Assembly (NCBI GenBank): GCA_022570975.1
Contig: JACZYS010000079.1
Coordinates: forward strand, 1-10,216
Origin: Candidatus Zixiibacteriota bacterium
GTDB taxonomy: Bacteria > Zixibacteria > MSB-5A5 > GN15 > FEB-12
DNA length: 10,216 nt
Reading direction: 5' to 3'
Every line of letters starts with the position of its first letter. Position 1 is the stretch's first letter. Below the pieces are notes generated by a model. That model did not search any database. It was not told where the DNA came from and saw only the letters and a program-made list of their open reading frames with translations. The position numbers and the translations under genes are program-made. Positions 1 through 5,757 of the stretch are shown here, piece by piece.

Positions 1-117
1 GTTGCGCCTTCCAAATCCCTTCCCAAAATCTAAGAAAACCTTGGTATCTTTGTCTTCTAGGAGAATTTTATTTCCTCCAATTTCGTTTACTCCACCGTAA
101 AAAGTGAGGCTAGTCAT
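1..117 (-). CDS. RNase J-like metallo-beta-lactamase-fold protein, N-terminal 39 residues (runs off the window)
   Basis: Reading the minus strand from the ATG at 117 gives 39 open codons up to the window edge. The protein begins MTSLTFYGGVNEIGG and continues with a hydrophobic strand, an acidic turn (LLEDKDTKVFLDFG) and a Gly/Arg-rich stretch. The F-YGGVNEIGGN-ILLED...-FLDFG pattern is the first beta-strand pair of the RNase J branch of the metallo-beta-lactamase/beta-CASP superfamily, which are zinc-dependent RNA exo/endonucleases. The version starting LTFYGGVNEIGGNK is most familiar to me from archaea and scattered bacteria. The zinc-binding HxHxDH motif would lie outside the window, so activity cannot be judged. 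A GAGAA stretch about 8 bases before the ATG is a weak ribosome site. It lies downstream of the GTPase cassette in the same direction, after a 312-base gap. The family call is fairly secure; substrate and role are unknown. Confidence 0.75.
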   Translation of the reverse strand, partial: MTSLTFYGGVNEIGGNKILLEDKDTKVFLDFGKGFGRRN

Positions 118-279
118 GGTATTGTTCTCATAAAATGATATCTAAAAAACAGATCCTTAACTTTGGAAACTATTCTGGCTTACCGAAAACATCATCTAAT
201 GTTTCAGCATTATCTATCAGATTTTTCACAGTGTATTTTGGTGCTTGGGAACCAACATTAGGACAATAATGGATTGAAT

Positions 280-354
280 CTCAACAGATTCGTTACAGGG
301 TATTGAACTAATTGTTCAAAGCCCTGTGAGTGTACGGAACTCAACAGATTTGTT
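280..354 (+). repeat. Pair of 15-base direct repeats, 60 bases apart
   Basis: CTCAACAGATTCGTT at 280-294 and CTCAACAGATTTGTT at 340-354 differ at one base and lie 60 bases apart, enclosing the hairpin at 295-327. They could be binding sites for one regulator or the ends of a small mobile or structured unit. Two copies in AT-rich sequence are suggestive, not conclusive. Confidence 0.45.
295..327. repeat. Imperfect 14-bp hairpin in the intergenic gap
   Basis: The arms ACAGGG (295-300) and CCCTGT (322-327) pair outside, and TTGAAC (303-308) and GTTCAA (314-319) pair inside, around the 5-base loop TAATT. The two positions between them give one A/A mismatch and one possible T/G wobble. No T-run follows on either strand, so it is not a standard intrinsic terminator. 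It is flanked about evenly by the direct repeats at 280-294 and 340-354, which suggests a structured element or a protein-binding site. Confidence 0.5.
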
Positions 355-429
355 CCCAGATAATGTCACAAATGAATCGGCAAACAAGATGTAACATTTT
401 AAGTTAAAATTTCTGAGAGATATACAGCT

Positions 430-1548
430 CTAGTCAGATCGATCTTTTCCCCATAGCTTTTTTTGAAATTCAACGTAGGAAGAAATCAAATCTGCTGTTA
501 CTCTTACAGGTAGCAGAACCAAAGCATCAATCAATGAAATGTCAGGATTAATTACTTCTTGAATTTTTTCTCCTAAAATGGCATATTTGTTTGAATAGTT
601 TTTCACTTTTTCTAAATATTGTGAAGCTATTTTTTTATCAAATTTGTTAATTATTGTAAAAATGTTGTCAGCATATCTTTGTTTATGTTTTTCACTAGCA
701 GGAGAATTAAACTGTGTATAATTTGTAACTAAAATAATTTTATTCTTAAAATCATTACTAGATATTTTTTCAAACATATTATAGATTTCGACTAACTCGT
801 TTTCTTTGCGTTTATCAATTAAATCCAACAAATATCTTATGCTGTTACCTAACATAGAACTAGTATTAGTAACTGGAATTTTCTTTTCTTCTAGATCAAT
901 TTTCCAAAAATCATCTTCCAGATCAAATAGTTTAGCTTTGGACGTTAAAATAAAATTGTATTTTGGTTGTTTACTGGGATGTTCAACATAGGTTGAGAAT
1001 GGTATCAACCGTACTGATGGGGGGGCTATAGAAAGTATAGTTTGTATAAGTTTGGGTTTGTTTGTCTTAAAAATTGCAATTTTTTCATTCTTAAATAGTG
1101 CCACCAAAACGGTAGGTAAAATAGACCTAATTTTTTCAACATTTTCAAAATCAATAGGAATTTTTTCCGATTTTAAAATTAATTTAGGCATTTCACCTAA
1201 AAAAGAAGGATCTTCATGATAGTATTGTTCAAAAATTCTTGAGTCATTGTCTAGTTTCTGAAATTCTTTTTTTTCAATAACAAAAGTATGACTGTAGATA
1301 GTGCCTAGTCTCCCGTCAAAACCCACACCAATATTTTTTACAATACTAAATGCCACTATGTTTTTTTTTAATAGAATTAATGACCTAGATTGAATGAATT
1401 TGTTTAGATTAATATCTACTGGATAAAGATAGTTTTCACATTCTGAAATTATTTCTTTATTTATTCCCGGACTTTTAGCTATGACTTGATAACCTTTTTC
1501 GTGTTTTGTCTTTGCTACAGTAAAAATAAATTGTTCACAAAAAGGCAT
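430..1548 (-). CDS. GAP1-N-like protein (partner of the adjacent GTPase)
   Basis: A 372-residue soluble protein with no signal peptide or membrane span. Residues 5-29 (QFIFTVAKTKHEKGY, then QVIAKSPGI) and 74-91 (GVGFDGRLGTIYSHTFVI) follow a pattern I associate with the N-terminal domain of GTPase-associated protein 1: a 'G-Y-Q-x-x-A-x-S-P-G' turn, then a 'DGRxG...H' core ending in a hydrophobic strand. GAP1 proteins are encoded beside TRAFAC-type GTPases in bacterial conflict-system neighbourhoods. Those I recall are usually larger and carry extra middle and C-terminal domains; here the C-terminal two thirds is a Lys/Ile/Asn-rich helical region I cannot assign. The ATG lies 3 bases after the stop codon of the GTPase gene upstream, so the two are almost certainly co-translated. 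The role is probably to regulate or read out the GTPase. The GAP1 assignment rests on remembered motif shape; the pairing with the GTPase is seen directly. Confidence 0.6.
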   Translation of the reverse strand: MPFCEQFIFTVAKTKHEKGYQVIAKSPGINKEIISECENYLYPVDINLNKFIQSRSLILLKKNIVAFSIVKNIGVGFDGRLGTIYSHTFVIEKKEFQKLDNDSRIFEQYYHEDPSFLGEMPKLILKSEKIPIDFENVEKIRSILPTVLVALFKNEKIAIFKTNKPKLIQTILSIAPPSVRLIPFSTYVEHPSKQPKYNFILTSKAKLFDLEDDFWKIDLEEKKIPVTNTSSMLGNSIRYLLDLIDKRKENELVEIYNMFEKISSNDFKNKIILVTNYTQFNSPASEKHKQRYADNIFTIINKFDKKIASQYLEKVKNYSNKYAILGEKIQEVINPDISLIDALVLLPVRVTADLISSYVEFQKKLWGKDRSD

Positions 1549-1551
1549 GTC

Positions 1552-2508
1552 TCATGAAAGTTTTTCTATTACCCATAAAATAAATTTGACGTATTCACCA
1601 TTACTGTAAGAAATTGGATCTATTATTTTCTTAATGGGTGTCTGTGATGGCAGTGCATCTTGTTCTTCTTTAACATCTTCTTGTTTTTGTGATGGCAGTA
1701 CATCTTGTTCTTCTTTAACATCTTCTTGTTTTTGTGAATCTTCAGTTGGTTTCTCTCCTACTATAAACAAACTAAAATATTGTCGTGGACCATCGTGTAC
1801 ATGAGATAAAGTGGTATGAAATTGTGGCATATACTTTTTAATCATATTTTCCGGCGAACCTTCGATACCATTTTTTAACGTATCCGTCTTAGTTAGAACT
1901 ATAGCTAAAGGAGTAGTAAATTTACCATTATCTTGAATTTCTCCTAAAACTTTCTTAAAAGCTAAAAGTGAGTTTAACATCTGTGATTGTCTAGTTTGGA
2001 TTGTTTTCCAATTATCAAATTCAGAACAATCAATCAAAATAGCATAAAGTTTTGCAAAAATAAGATAGCTAAATGGTCCTAGAGGCTCTTTATCTTTTTT
2101 CAAAGCTAATACATTGTTTACTCTAGTTTCTGCCGACACATCCCCTCCCAGAAAAGCCAGTTTAAAATCCTCCCCCGAGATATCTCTTACATGAAAAAGG
2201 ATTTTGTTACCCAAAGGAGGAGCTCTAACTACTTCGAATACGAGTTTTGATTCCATACGAGGTCTGCTTGGAGGTGGAAAAACTTTGTCAGTAAAAATGG
2301 ATTCTTCTGTTTCTTCTAGTATATCGCTGCCTGAGAGCAAATTGAAACTAAACTCATCTTTATCAAAATAAGTAAAAATTGCATCTTTCAATAATGTTCC
2401 AACTACAGTTTTACCTGATCCTTGATTACCAATTATAGCCACTAGATTTTGTTCGCTATAATGATCTGTTGCTGATTTAAGAAGCGGCGCTGCAGTTTTT
2501 GCACTCAA
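1552..2508 (-). CDS. P-loop GTPase of the TRAFAC / conflict-system type
   Basis: 318 residues. Visible motifs are Walker A GNQGSGKT at 27-34, a G3-type Walker B strand HVRDISGED with D109 and G112, and the G4 guanine-specificity motif TKTD at 206-209 after a hydrophobic strand. This makes it a nucleotide-binding protein with GTP preference. The DISGED form fits the TRAFAC-type 'double-GTPase' partners of GAP1 proteins. Residues about 257-287 are a low-complexity acidic linker made of two near-identical 15-residue copies (SQKQEDVKEEQDxLP). A terminal block rich in aromatic residues (YVKFILWVIEKL) closes the protein. The start is TTG at 2508, because an in-frame TAA lies two codons upstream and no ATG precedes the P-loop. 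There is no good ribosome site at this TTG. It sits 104 bases after the membrane-protein gene and 3 bases before the GAP1-like gene. The GTPase class is confident; the exact family is inferred. Confidence 0.75.
   Translation of the reverse strand: MSAKTAAPLLKSATDHYSEQNLVAIIGNQGSGKTVVGTLLKDAIFTYFDKDEFSFNLLSGSDILEETEESIFTDKVFPPPSRPRMESKLVFEVVRAPPLGNKILFHVRDISGEDFKLAFLGGDVSAETRVNNVLALKKDKEPLGPFSYLIFAKLYAILIDCSEFDNWKTIQTRQSQMLNSLLAFKKVLGEIQDNGKFTTPLAIVLTKTDTLKNGIEGSPENMIKKYMPQFHTTLSHVHDGPRQYFSLFIVGEKPTEDSQKQEDVKEEQDVLPSQKQEDVKEEQDALPSQTPIKKIIDPISYSNGEYVKFILWVIEKLS
1643..1732 (-). repeat. Two in-frame 45-base tandem repeats in the GTPase gene
   Basis: Copies at 1643-1687 and 1688-1732 are identical except for one base, which changes Val to Ala in the encoded 15-residue unit SQKQEDVKEEQDVLP. 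A third copy starts and then diverges at 1733. Near identity at the DNA level points to a recent duplication. The 45-base length keeps the frame, so copy number could change the linker length without breaking the protein. Confidence 0.85.
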
Positions 2509-2587
2509 CTTTTATTGTTATTCTTAACCACTCAATAAAGGTAACTTGCTCTGTTTGATATACTCCCTTGCCAATAGAGAATTTCAT
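2477..2587 (-). CDS. Possible small protein overlapping the GTPase start
   Basis: On the minus strand an ATG at 2587 is preceded by AGGA five bases upstream, a better ribosome site than that of the GTPase. It opens a 36-residue frame that starts MKFSIGKGVYQTEQ, contains CKNC near the end, and stops at TAA 2479-2477, inside the GTPase N-terminus in another frame. It may be a leader peptide that couples translation into the TTG-started GTPase. It could also be a displaced N-terminus of the GTPase carrying half a zinc knuckle, or chance. It fills most of the gap between the membrane-protein and GTPase genes. No homology is recognised. Confidence 0.3.
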   Translation of the reverse strand: MKFSIGKGVYQTEQVTFIEWLRITIKVECKNCSAAS

Positions 2588-2612
2588 CGCATTCCTAAAA
2601 AAATTGTAGCAT

Positions 2613-3398
2613 TTAATGCCTATACTTTCTTTCCAATTTCCTTCTTAATGATATGAAAAGAGCTCCTAAAAGCGGTAATAATGCTATTCTTAAAAGCAAG
2701 TCGCTTAACGCATTATGCGAACTAAATACATAAAAAGGGAAAAATGCAGAAATGCTTCGAATTATGGCATTATTCATTGCTTCACTTCCAAACCCACTTT
2801 GGAATACTAAATTTATGACATTAAAGCCTGAAGACCAGAAATAGAATGTTGAAAAAATCAAACCTGGTATTACAAATTTCAATGGCCTATAATATGATTC
2901 ACCATACTTAGCTATAACATAGTAAAAAGATAAGACTGAAAAAATCTGTGCTAAGATATTCTTATGAGTGATCAAAGGTTCATTAGGTTTAGACATATTT
3001 CTAGTGTTTTTTTTAAATTTTCGTTTTAATTCCATTTCTCGAACAAAAAATTCACCTGCAAAATCATAATTTAATTTTTTATCAAAATTTTCTTGCAGAT
3101 TTCTATAAATATTCATAACAGTTTCCAATCGAACATTTTGTTCTAATTTGTTTTCAATAATTCTTTCATCTTGTACTTTGAATTTATTGTTGTGCTCTTT
3201 TAGTTTTTCACAAAAAATTATAAATTTATCCCACCAATCCATTGGTTTACGATATACACGTTCCCATCCGATATTATCTCCGAAATTAATTTTTGAAATG
3301 TCCGTTTCAAGAAAAGAAAGTTTTGATAAATTTCCATCAAATAATATGTCTCCTGAATTAGTAAATTTAATTTTTCTTGGATTACAAGAACAAGCCAT
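2613..3398 (-). CDS. Pentapeptide-repeat membrane protein, probably truncated at its N-terminus
   Basis: 261 residues. Residues about 16-44 show hydrophobic or aromatic positions five apart (NLSKL, SFLET, DISKI, NF), the remnant of a pentapeptide-repeat beta-helix. Residues 98-127 (YRNLQENFDKK, then DFAGEFFVREMELKRK) and 159-173 (YYVIAKYGESYYRPL) are the linker helix and 'YGES-xx-RPL' entry of bacterial and archaeal pentapeptide-repeat membrane proteins. Three likely membrane helices follow at about 174-190, 210-226 and 234-252, ending in a basic tail (RRKLERKYR). It probably sits in the inner membrane with the repeat domain in the cytoplasm. It is the first gene of the cassette and could be its sensor or pore. 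The repeat domain is very short and starts right where a kinase fragment on the other strand begins. The ATG at 3398 has no spaced ribosome site and the frame stays open upstream, so the true start was probably lost. Confidence 0.65.
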   Translation of the reverse strand: MACSCNPRKIKFTNSGDILFDGNLSKLSFLETDISKINFGDNIGWERVYRKPMDWWDKFIIFCEKLKEHNNKFKVQDERIIENKLEQNVRLETVMNIYRNLQENFDKKLNYDFAGEFFVREMELKRKFKKNTRNMSKPNEPLITHKNILAQIFSVLSFYYVIAKYGESYYRPLKFVIPGLIFSTFYFWSSGFNVINLVFQSGFGSEAMNNAIIRSISAFFPFYVFSSHNALSDLLLRIALLPLLGALFISLRRKLERKYRH

Positions 3399-3402
3399 CC
3401 TT

Positions 3403-3702
3403 ATGATGAGAACAATGATGGAGACGATGTTGGCTCATCGTGAAAAACCGATTCCTGCCATCCGAAACAGTCGGAACGAAGTATCGGAAGAGTTGGAAGC
3501 AGTCGTCGAGAAAATGATGGCAAAGAAACAGAAGGATCGCTACCCTGGAAACAAGACTGCAATTGTTAAGTCCCTTGGGAAATTTGCGGCCAAACCCGAC
3601 TTTCTGTTTGCAATCCACGCCCACGTTTGGTACACTTATCGAGTTCGCTTCACCCAGTGCGAGAAGTACTTACGCAGGCTTCAGGCAACGCTAATTCGGT
3701 AA
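3403..3702 (+). pseudogene. C-terminal fragment of a Ser/Thr protein kinase
   Basis: In frame from about 3403 to the TAA at 3702 the protein reads like the last helices of a Hanks-type kinase C-lobe: METMLAHREKPIPAIR, then EVSEELEAVVEKMMAKKQKDRY. The final 'KDRY' includes the conserved Arg of subdomain XI that pairs with the APE glutamate, and the 'PIP-x-R ... VSEELE-x-V-x-KMM-AK' spacing is standard for bacterial Ser/Thr kinases. All catalytic parts (glycine loop, Lys, HRD, DFG) are missing. Upstream of about 3400 the same frame is only the antisense of the membrane-protein gene, so the kinase is cut there. After the kinase end a 40-residue basic tail follows, then the terminator at 3718-3768. 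Base composition is clearly less AT-rich than the cassette on its left. It is not functional as it stands. Confidence 0.7.
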
Positions 3703-3717
3703 GTTCACAGAGTTGAA

Positions 3718-3768
3718 GACATTTCCACAGATTCCGCAGGGCGGAATCTGTGGAAGTGTCTTTTTTTT
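3718..3768 (+). terminator. Strong intrinsic terminator
   Basis: A 20-bp stem (3718-3737 with 3741-3760; core TTCCACAGATTCCGC) closes a 3-base loop AGG with a single G/T wobble and is followed directly by eight Ts (3761-3768). The T-run is on the plus strand only. The stem begins 16 bases after the kinase fragment's stop, so this is that gene's original terminator. Confidence 0.93.
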
Positions 3769-3823
3769 GTTGGTTTTTGCATGCATCCTTATCTCAGTTC
3801 GCAATTGAGCCTCATTTAGGAAA

Positions 3824-3985
3824 ATGTTCCGAAAATTCGCCATAGTTCTCGCAAAGGCTAATGGAATGTATTTGATAGGAAAAGGCACGTTCACCATCGA
3901 CAATTTGATGGTTCACGAAGGAAATTTCCATCACGGTGAAATGGAAGGATTTGGTATCCGAAAATGGAATTCTGGGGATGTGTAT
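3824..3985 (+). pseudogene. MORN-repeat protein fragment
   Basis: From ATG 3824 the frame gives about 54 meaningful residues. Residues 31-54 (HEGNFHHGEMEGFGIRKW, then NSGDVY) form one clear MORN repeat of the type 'YEGxFxxGxxxGxGxxxWxxGDVY'. The preceding GKGTF is the end of an earlier repeat. MORN repeats form extended beta-hairpin strips that bind lipids or proteins. After GDVY the homology stops abruptly and the frame runs on without meaning to 4108, while a TPR coding frame starts in another register at the same point. AGGA sits only about 3 bases before the ATG, too close for a typical ribosome site. It is the 5' part of a broken gene, with base composition like the kinase fragment. Confidence 0.6.
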
Positions 3986-4421
3986 GGTAGAATACAACAA
4001 ACAGGAAGCGGCGATCGAGCCATTAGAGATTTGCGTTGCTTTAAATCCGAGCAATTCAGTTGCATTGAACACTCTTGGATTAGTTTACACTTATCTAAAA
4101 AAATATGATATGGCAGAAAAATACTTACTCAAAGCGGTATCGATTGACACTTTAGGTTTCAAAATATATTATAACATTTACAAATTTTATAAACTTACCG
4201 GAAGAAATAAAAACTTATTTCATTTTTTAAAAAAATCCTCAGAAAAAAAAGATGCTCCGTTGCATGTGTTGCAGGAGCTTCTCAACTATTATCTTATCAA
4301 CAAACAATATAGTCAGGCGGCAAGTTTCATAAACAGTAATTTGGTCATTAAGTATGACAGCCTCTATATCAGCAAATTAGTTGACTCCTATCCGGATTTA
4401 AAATCAGCTTTGATAAAATAA
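3969..4421 (+). pseudogene. TPR-repeat protein, N-terminus lost
   Basis: The frame ending at TAA 4421 encodes a chain of tetratricopeptide repeats. The first is LGMCMVEYNKQEAAIEPLE ending ALNPSNS, the second runs from VALNTLGLVYTYLKKYD to KAVSID, and two or three weaker helical pairs follow. The ALNP ending and G-Y-A-A spacing are typical of TPR, a protein-protein interaction scaffold. Meaningful TPR sequence begins at about 3969-3978, inside the MORN fragment. The only upstream start, ATG 3936, would add residues that are just MORN sequence out of frame. Composition becomes more AT-rich again here. This suggests the 3' part of a TPR gene joined to foreign DNA. If expressed from ATG 3936 or 3978 it would be a 148-161 residue protein. 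The holin gene follows after about 70 bases on the same strand. Confidence 0.6.
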
Positions 4422-4497
4422 CCACTGGCAACTCTCAGAAACTTACTCACAAATTTTATATCGAAATAATGTTAATTCTGAATCAGCAATGATTATT

Positions 4498-4983
4498 ATG
4501 AGCTGGTTAACTGATATATTTTCCGGAACAGTTGGAGGAGTACTCAAAAATGTAAGCTCGGCTGTTGATGAGCTTCATTTGAGTGCCGAAGAAAAAGAAA
4601 ATCTCAAGCTGAATTTTGAGAAAATCTTACAGCAAAGAGAATCAGTCTTAAATTTCACCATCCAGACAGAACTCAAAGCCAAAGAACAGATTTTGATAGC
4701 AGAGCTGAAACAGGATGATAATTATACAAAAAGAGCCAGACCAACTGTTGTATATTCCGGATTGTTTTTTATCGGCTACATATACTGTCTTGTACCAGTA
4801 TTATCACACCTCCTGAAGCTGAATATTCCGACTCTCAATCTGCCCTCTGAGTTCTGGCTGGGCTGGTCAGGAATTGTAGCCACCTGGTCTGTCGGAAGGT
4901 CAATGGAAAAAATGGGTGCCGCCAATAAATTTTCTAACAAGATTACCGGCGGAGTCAAAAGCCATCTTCTTGGCGATGAGTAA
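4498..4983 (+). CDS. 3TM-type phage / gene-transfer-agent holin
   Basis: 161 residues from ATG 4498; an earlier in-frame ATG at 4489 would add three residues, but family members usually begin at the MxWL position. The N-terminal half is an amphipathic, Glu/Lys-rich helical region that may form a coiled coil (about 27-75). Then come KRARPTVVY (78-86), matching the 'WRP' entry of the GTA holin 3TM family, a membrane helix at about 84-104, a second at about 118-133, and the family-typical exit GRSMEKM (133-139). Such proteins permeabilise the inner membrane so that an endolysin can reach the wall. The stop overlaps the amidase start by 8 bases, which supports a functional pair. No Shine-Dalgarno site is visible. 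Family assignment is by motif layout and context. Confidence 0.8.
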   Translation: MSWLTDIFSGTVGGVLKNVSSAVDELHLSAEEKENLKLNFEKILQQRESVLNFTIQTELKAKEQILIAELKQDDNYTKRARPTVVYSGLFFIGYIYCLVPVLSHLLKLNIPTLNLPSEFWLGWSGIVATWSVGRSMEKMGAANKFSNKITGGVKSHLLGDE

Positions 4984-5596
4984 CAAACCTGTTCAAAACA
5001 GATTGTATATAGAAAATCAACTGCTTAAAGGAGAAAATGTTAGATTCATATTCTCTCCAAATTTTGGTGCAGATTTCAAAAAAAAGCTGCCTGATACAAT
5101 TATCTTTCACTATACCGCCGGTCCATCGGCAAAATCCGCAATTTCTACTCTTACCAATCCAACTACAAGAGTTTCAACACATCTGATAATCTCAAGAAAA
5201 GGAGAGATATTTCAGCTTGTCCCTTTTGATAAAATTGCCTGGCATGCCGGAAAAAGTAGACATAATCAGAGAAAAGGGTTGAACAGATTCTCTATAGGTA
5301 TAGAACTGGTAAATGCAGGTAGATTAATCAAAAAAAATGAAAATTATTACTCATGGTTTAAGAAAAAAATTGGCCTGAATGAAGTCTTACAGGCGATTCA
5401 CAAAAACGAACAAAATTTCTCTTACTGGCACCGCTATACAGCTGGTCAAATTTGTCAGGCTGAAAGAGTTTGTGCTATTTTGAAAGATAGGTATAATATT
5501 GATCATATTCTGGGGCATGATGAAATAGCTCCAAAAAGAAAAACAGATCCCGGTCCGGCTTTCCCGATTGATATATTGAGGGAAAATCTCTTGTAG
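4976..5596 (+). CDS. N-acetylmuramoyl-L-alanine amidase (Amidase_2 / AmpD-like endolysin)
   Basis: 206 residues, soluble, no signal peptide. Zinc ligands are H45 (in IIFHYTAG), H181 and D191 (in GHDEIAPKRKTDPG). The likely catalytic helpers are E110 (FSIGIEL) and K189, with H-to-D and K-to-D distances (10 and 2) as in E. coli AmpD. WHAGKSR at 89-95 is the usual substrate-groove segment. The enzyme cuts the bond between MurNAc and L-Ala in peptidoglycan. With no secretion signal and a holin gene overlapping its start, it is best read as an endolysin released by that holin. A periplasmic recycling amidase is less likely. I chose ATG 4976 because upstream codons of this frame lie entirely in the holin gene; the next option is GTG 4916. 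The 8-base overlap suggests translational coupling. Confidence 0.88.
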   Translation: MSNKPVQNRLYIENQLLKGENVRFIFSPNFGADFKKKLPDTIIFHYTAGPSAKSAISTLTNPTTRVSTHLIISRKGEIFQLVPFDKIAWHAGKSRHNQRKGLNRFSIGIELVNAGRLIKKNENYYSWFKKKIGLNEVLQAIHKNEQNFSYWHRYTAGQICQAERVCAILKDRYNIDHILGHDEIAPKRKTDPGPAFPIDILRENLL

Positions 5597-5655
5597 ATCA
5601 CAATATTCCCGGCCAAAATTGTAATCATTCCCATCAGGTCAGGACCACTTTTAAA

Positions 5656-5683
5656 TTGACAGAATGCCCAAAAAACATAAATT
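5656..5683 (+). promoter_or_regulatory. Candidate promoter of the TSP3/dockerin-like gene
   Basis: TTGACA at 5656-5661 matches the sigma-70 -35 consensus and is followed 16 bases later by TAAATT (4 of 6 to TATAAT). The start codon lies about 75 bases downstream. A second secreted-protein gene also has a perfect TTGACA upstream (7723). Chance matches are possible in this AT-rich gap. Confidence 0.35.
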
Positions 5684-5757
5684 GAATAGTGGAAGAGTCA
5701 CGGCAAAATAAATGAGAAGCTAATTTCTCAATTCTATTACTTCGGATAGGTAAAAAC

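Larger units (their letters stand above)
118..429. other. Non-coding gap with hairpin and direct repeats
   Basis: This 312-base gap separates the GAP1-like gene from the RNase J-like gene. It holds a 15-base AT palindrome at 396-410 (ATTTTAA-G-TTAAAAT), a long hairpin at 295-327, and two copies of CTCAACAGATTYGTT at 280-294 and 340-354. On the minus strand a short open stretch ending at a TAG at 172-170 reads protein-like (ending ETLDDVFGKPE), but it has no start codon and is bounded by a TGA upstream. I see no complete gene. The gap probably carries the end of the cassette transcript and the promoter of the RNase J-like gene. Confidence 0.5.

Noticed and set aside
3382..3624. 80-residue minus-strand ORF as the missing N-terminus of the membrane protein
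   Set aside because: It is in another frame and mirrors the kinase fragment; it shows no pentapeptide repeats.
3148..3702. Single 184-residue plus-strand protein
   Set aside because: Its first half is the antisense of the membrane-protein gene; only the part after about 3403 looks like protein (kinase tail).
4916..4975. GTG 4916 as the amidase start
   Set aside because: These 20 codons overlap the holin C-terminus deeply; the ATG at 4976 gives a normal length and a typical short overlap.
5597..5757. Terminator after the amidase
   Set aside because: Only a small GAGAA/TTCTC hairpin (around 5713-5728) is present, with no T-run; too weak to call.
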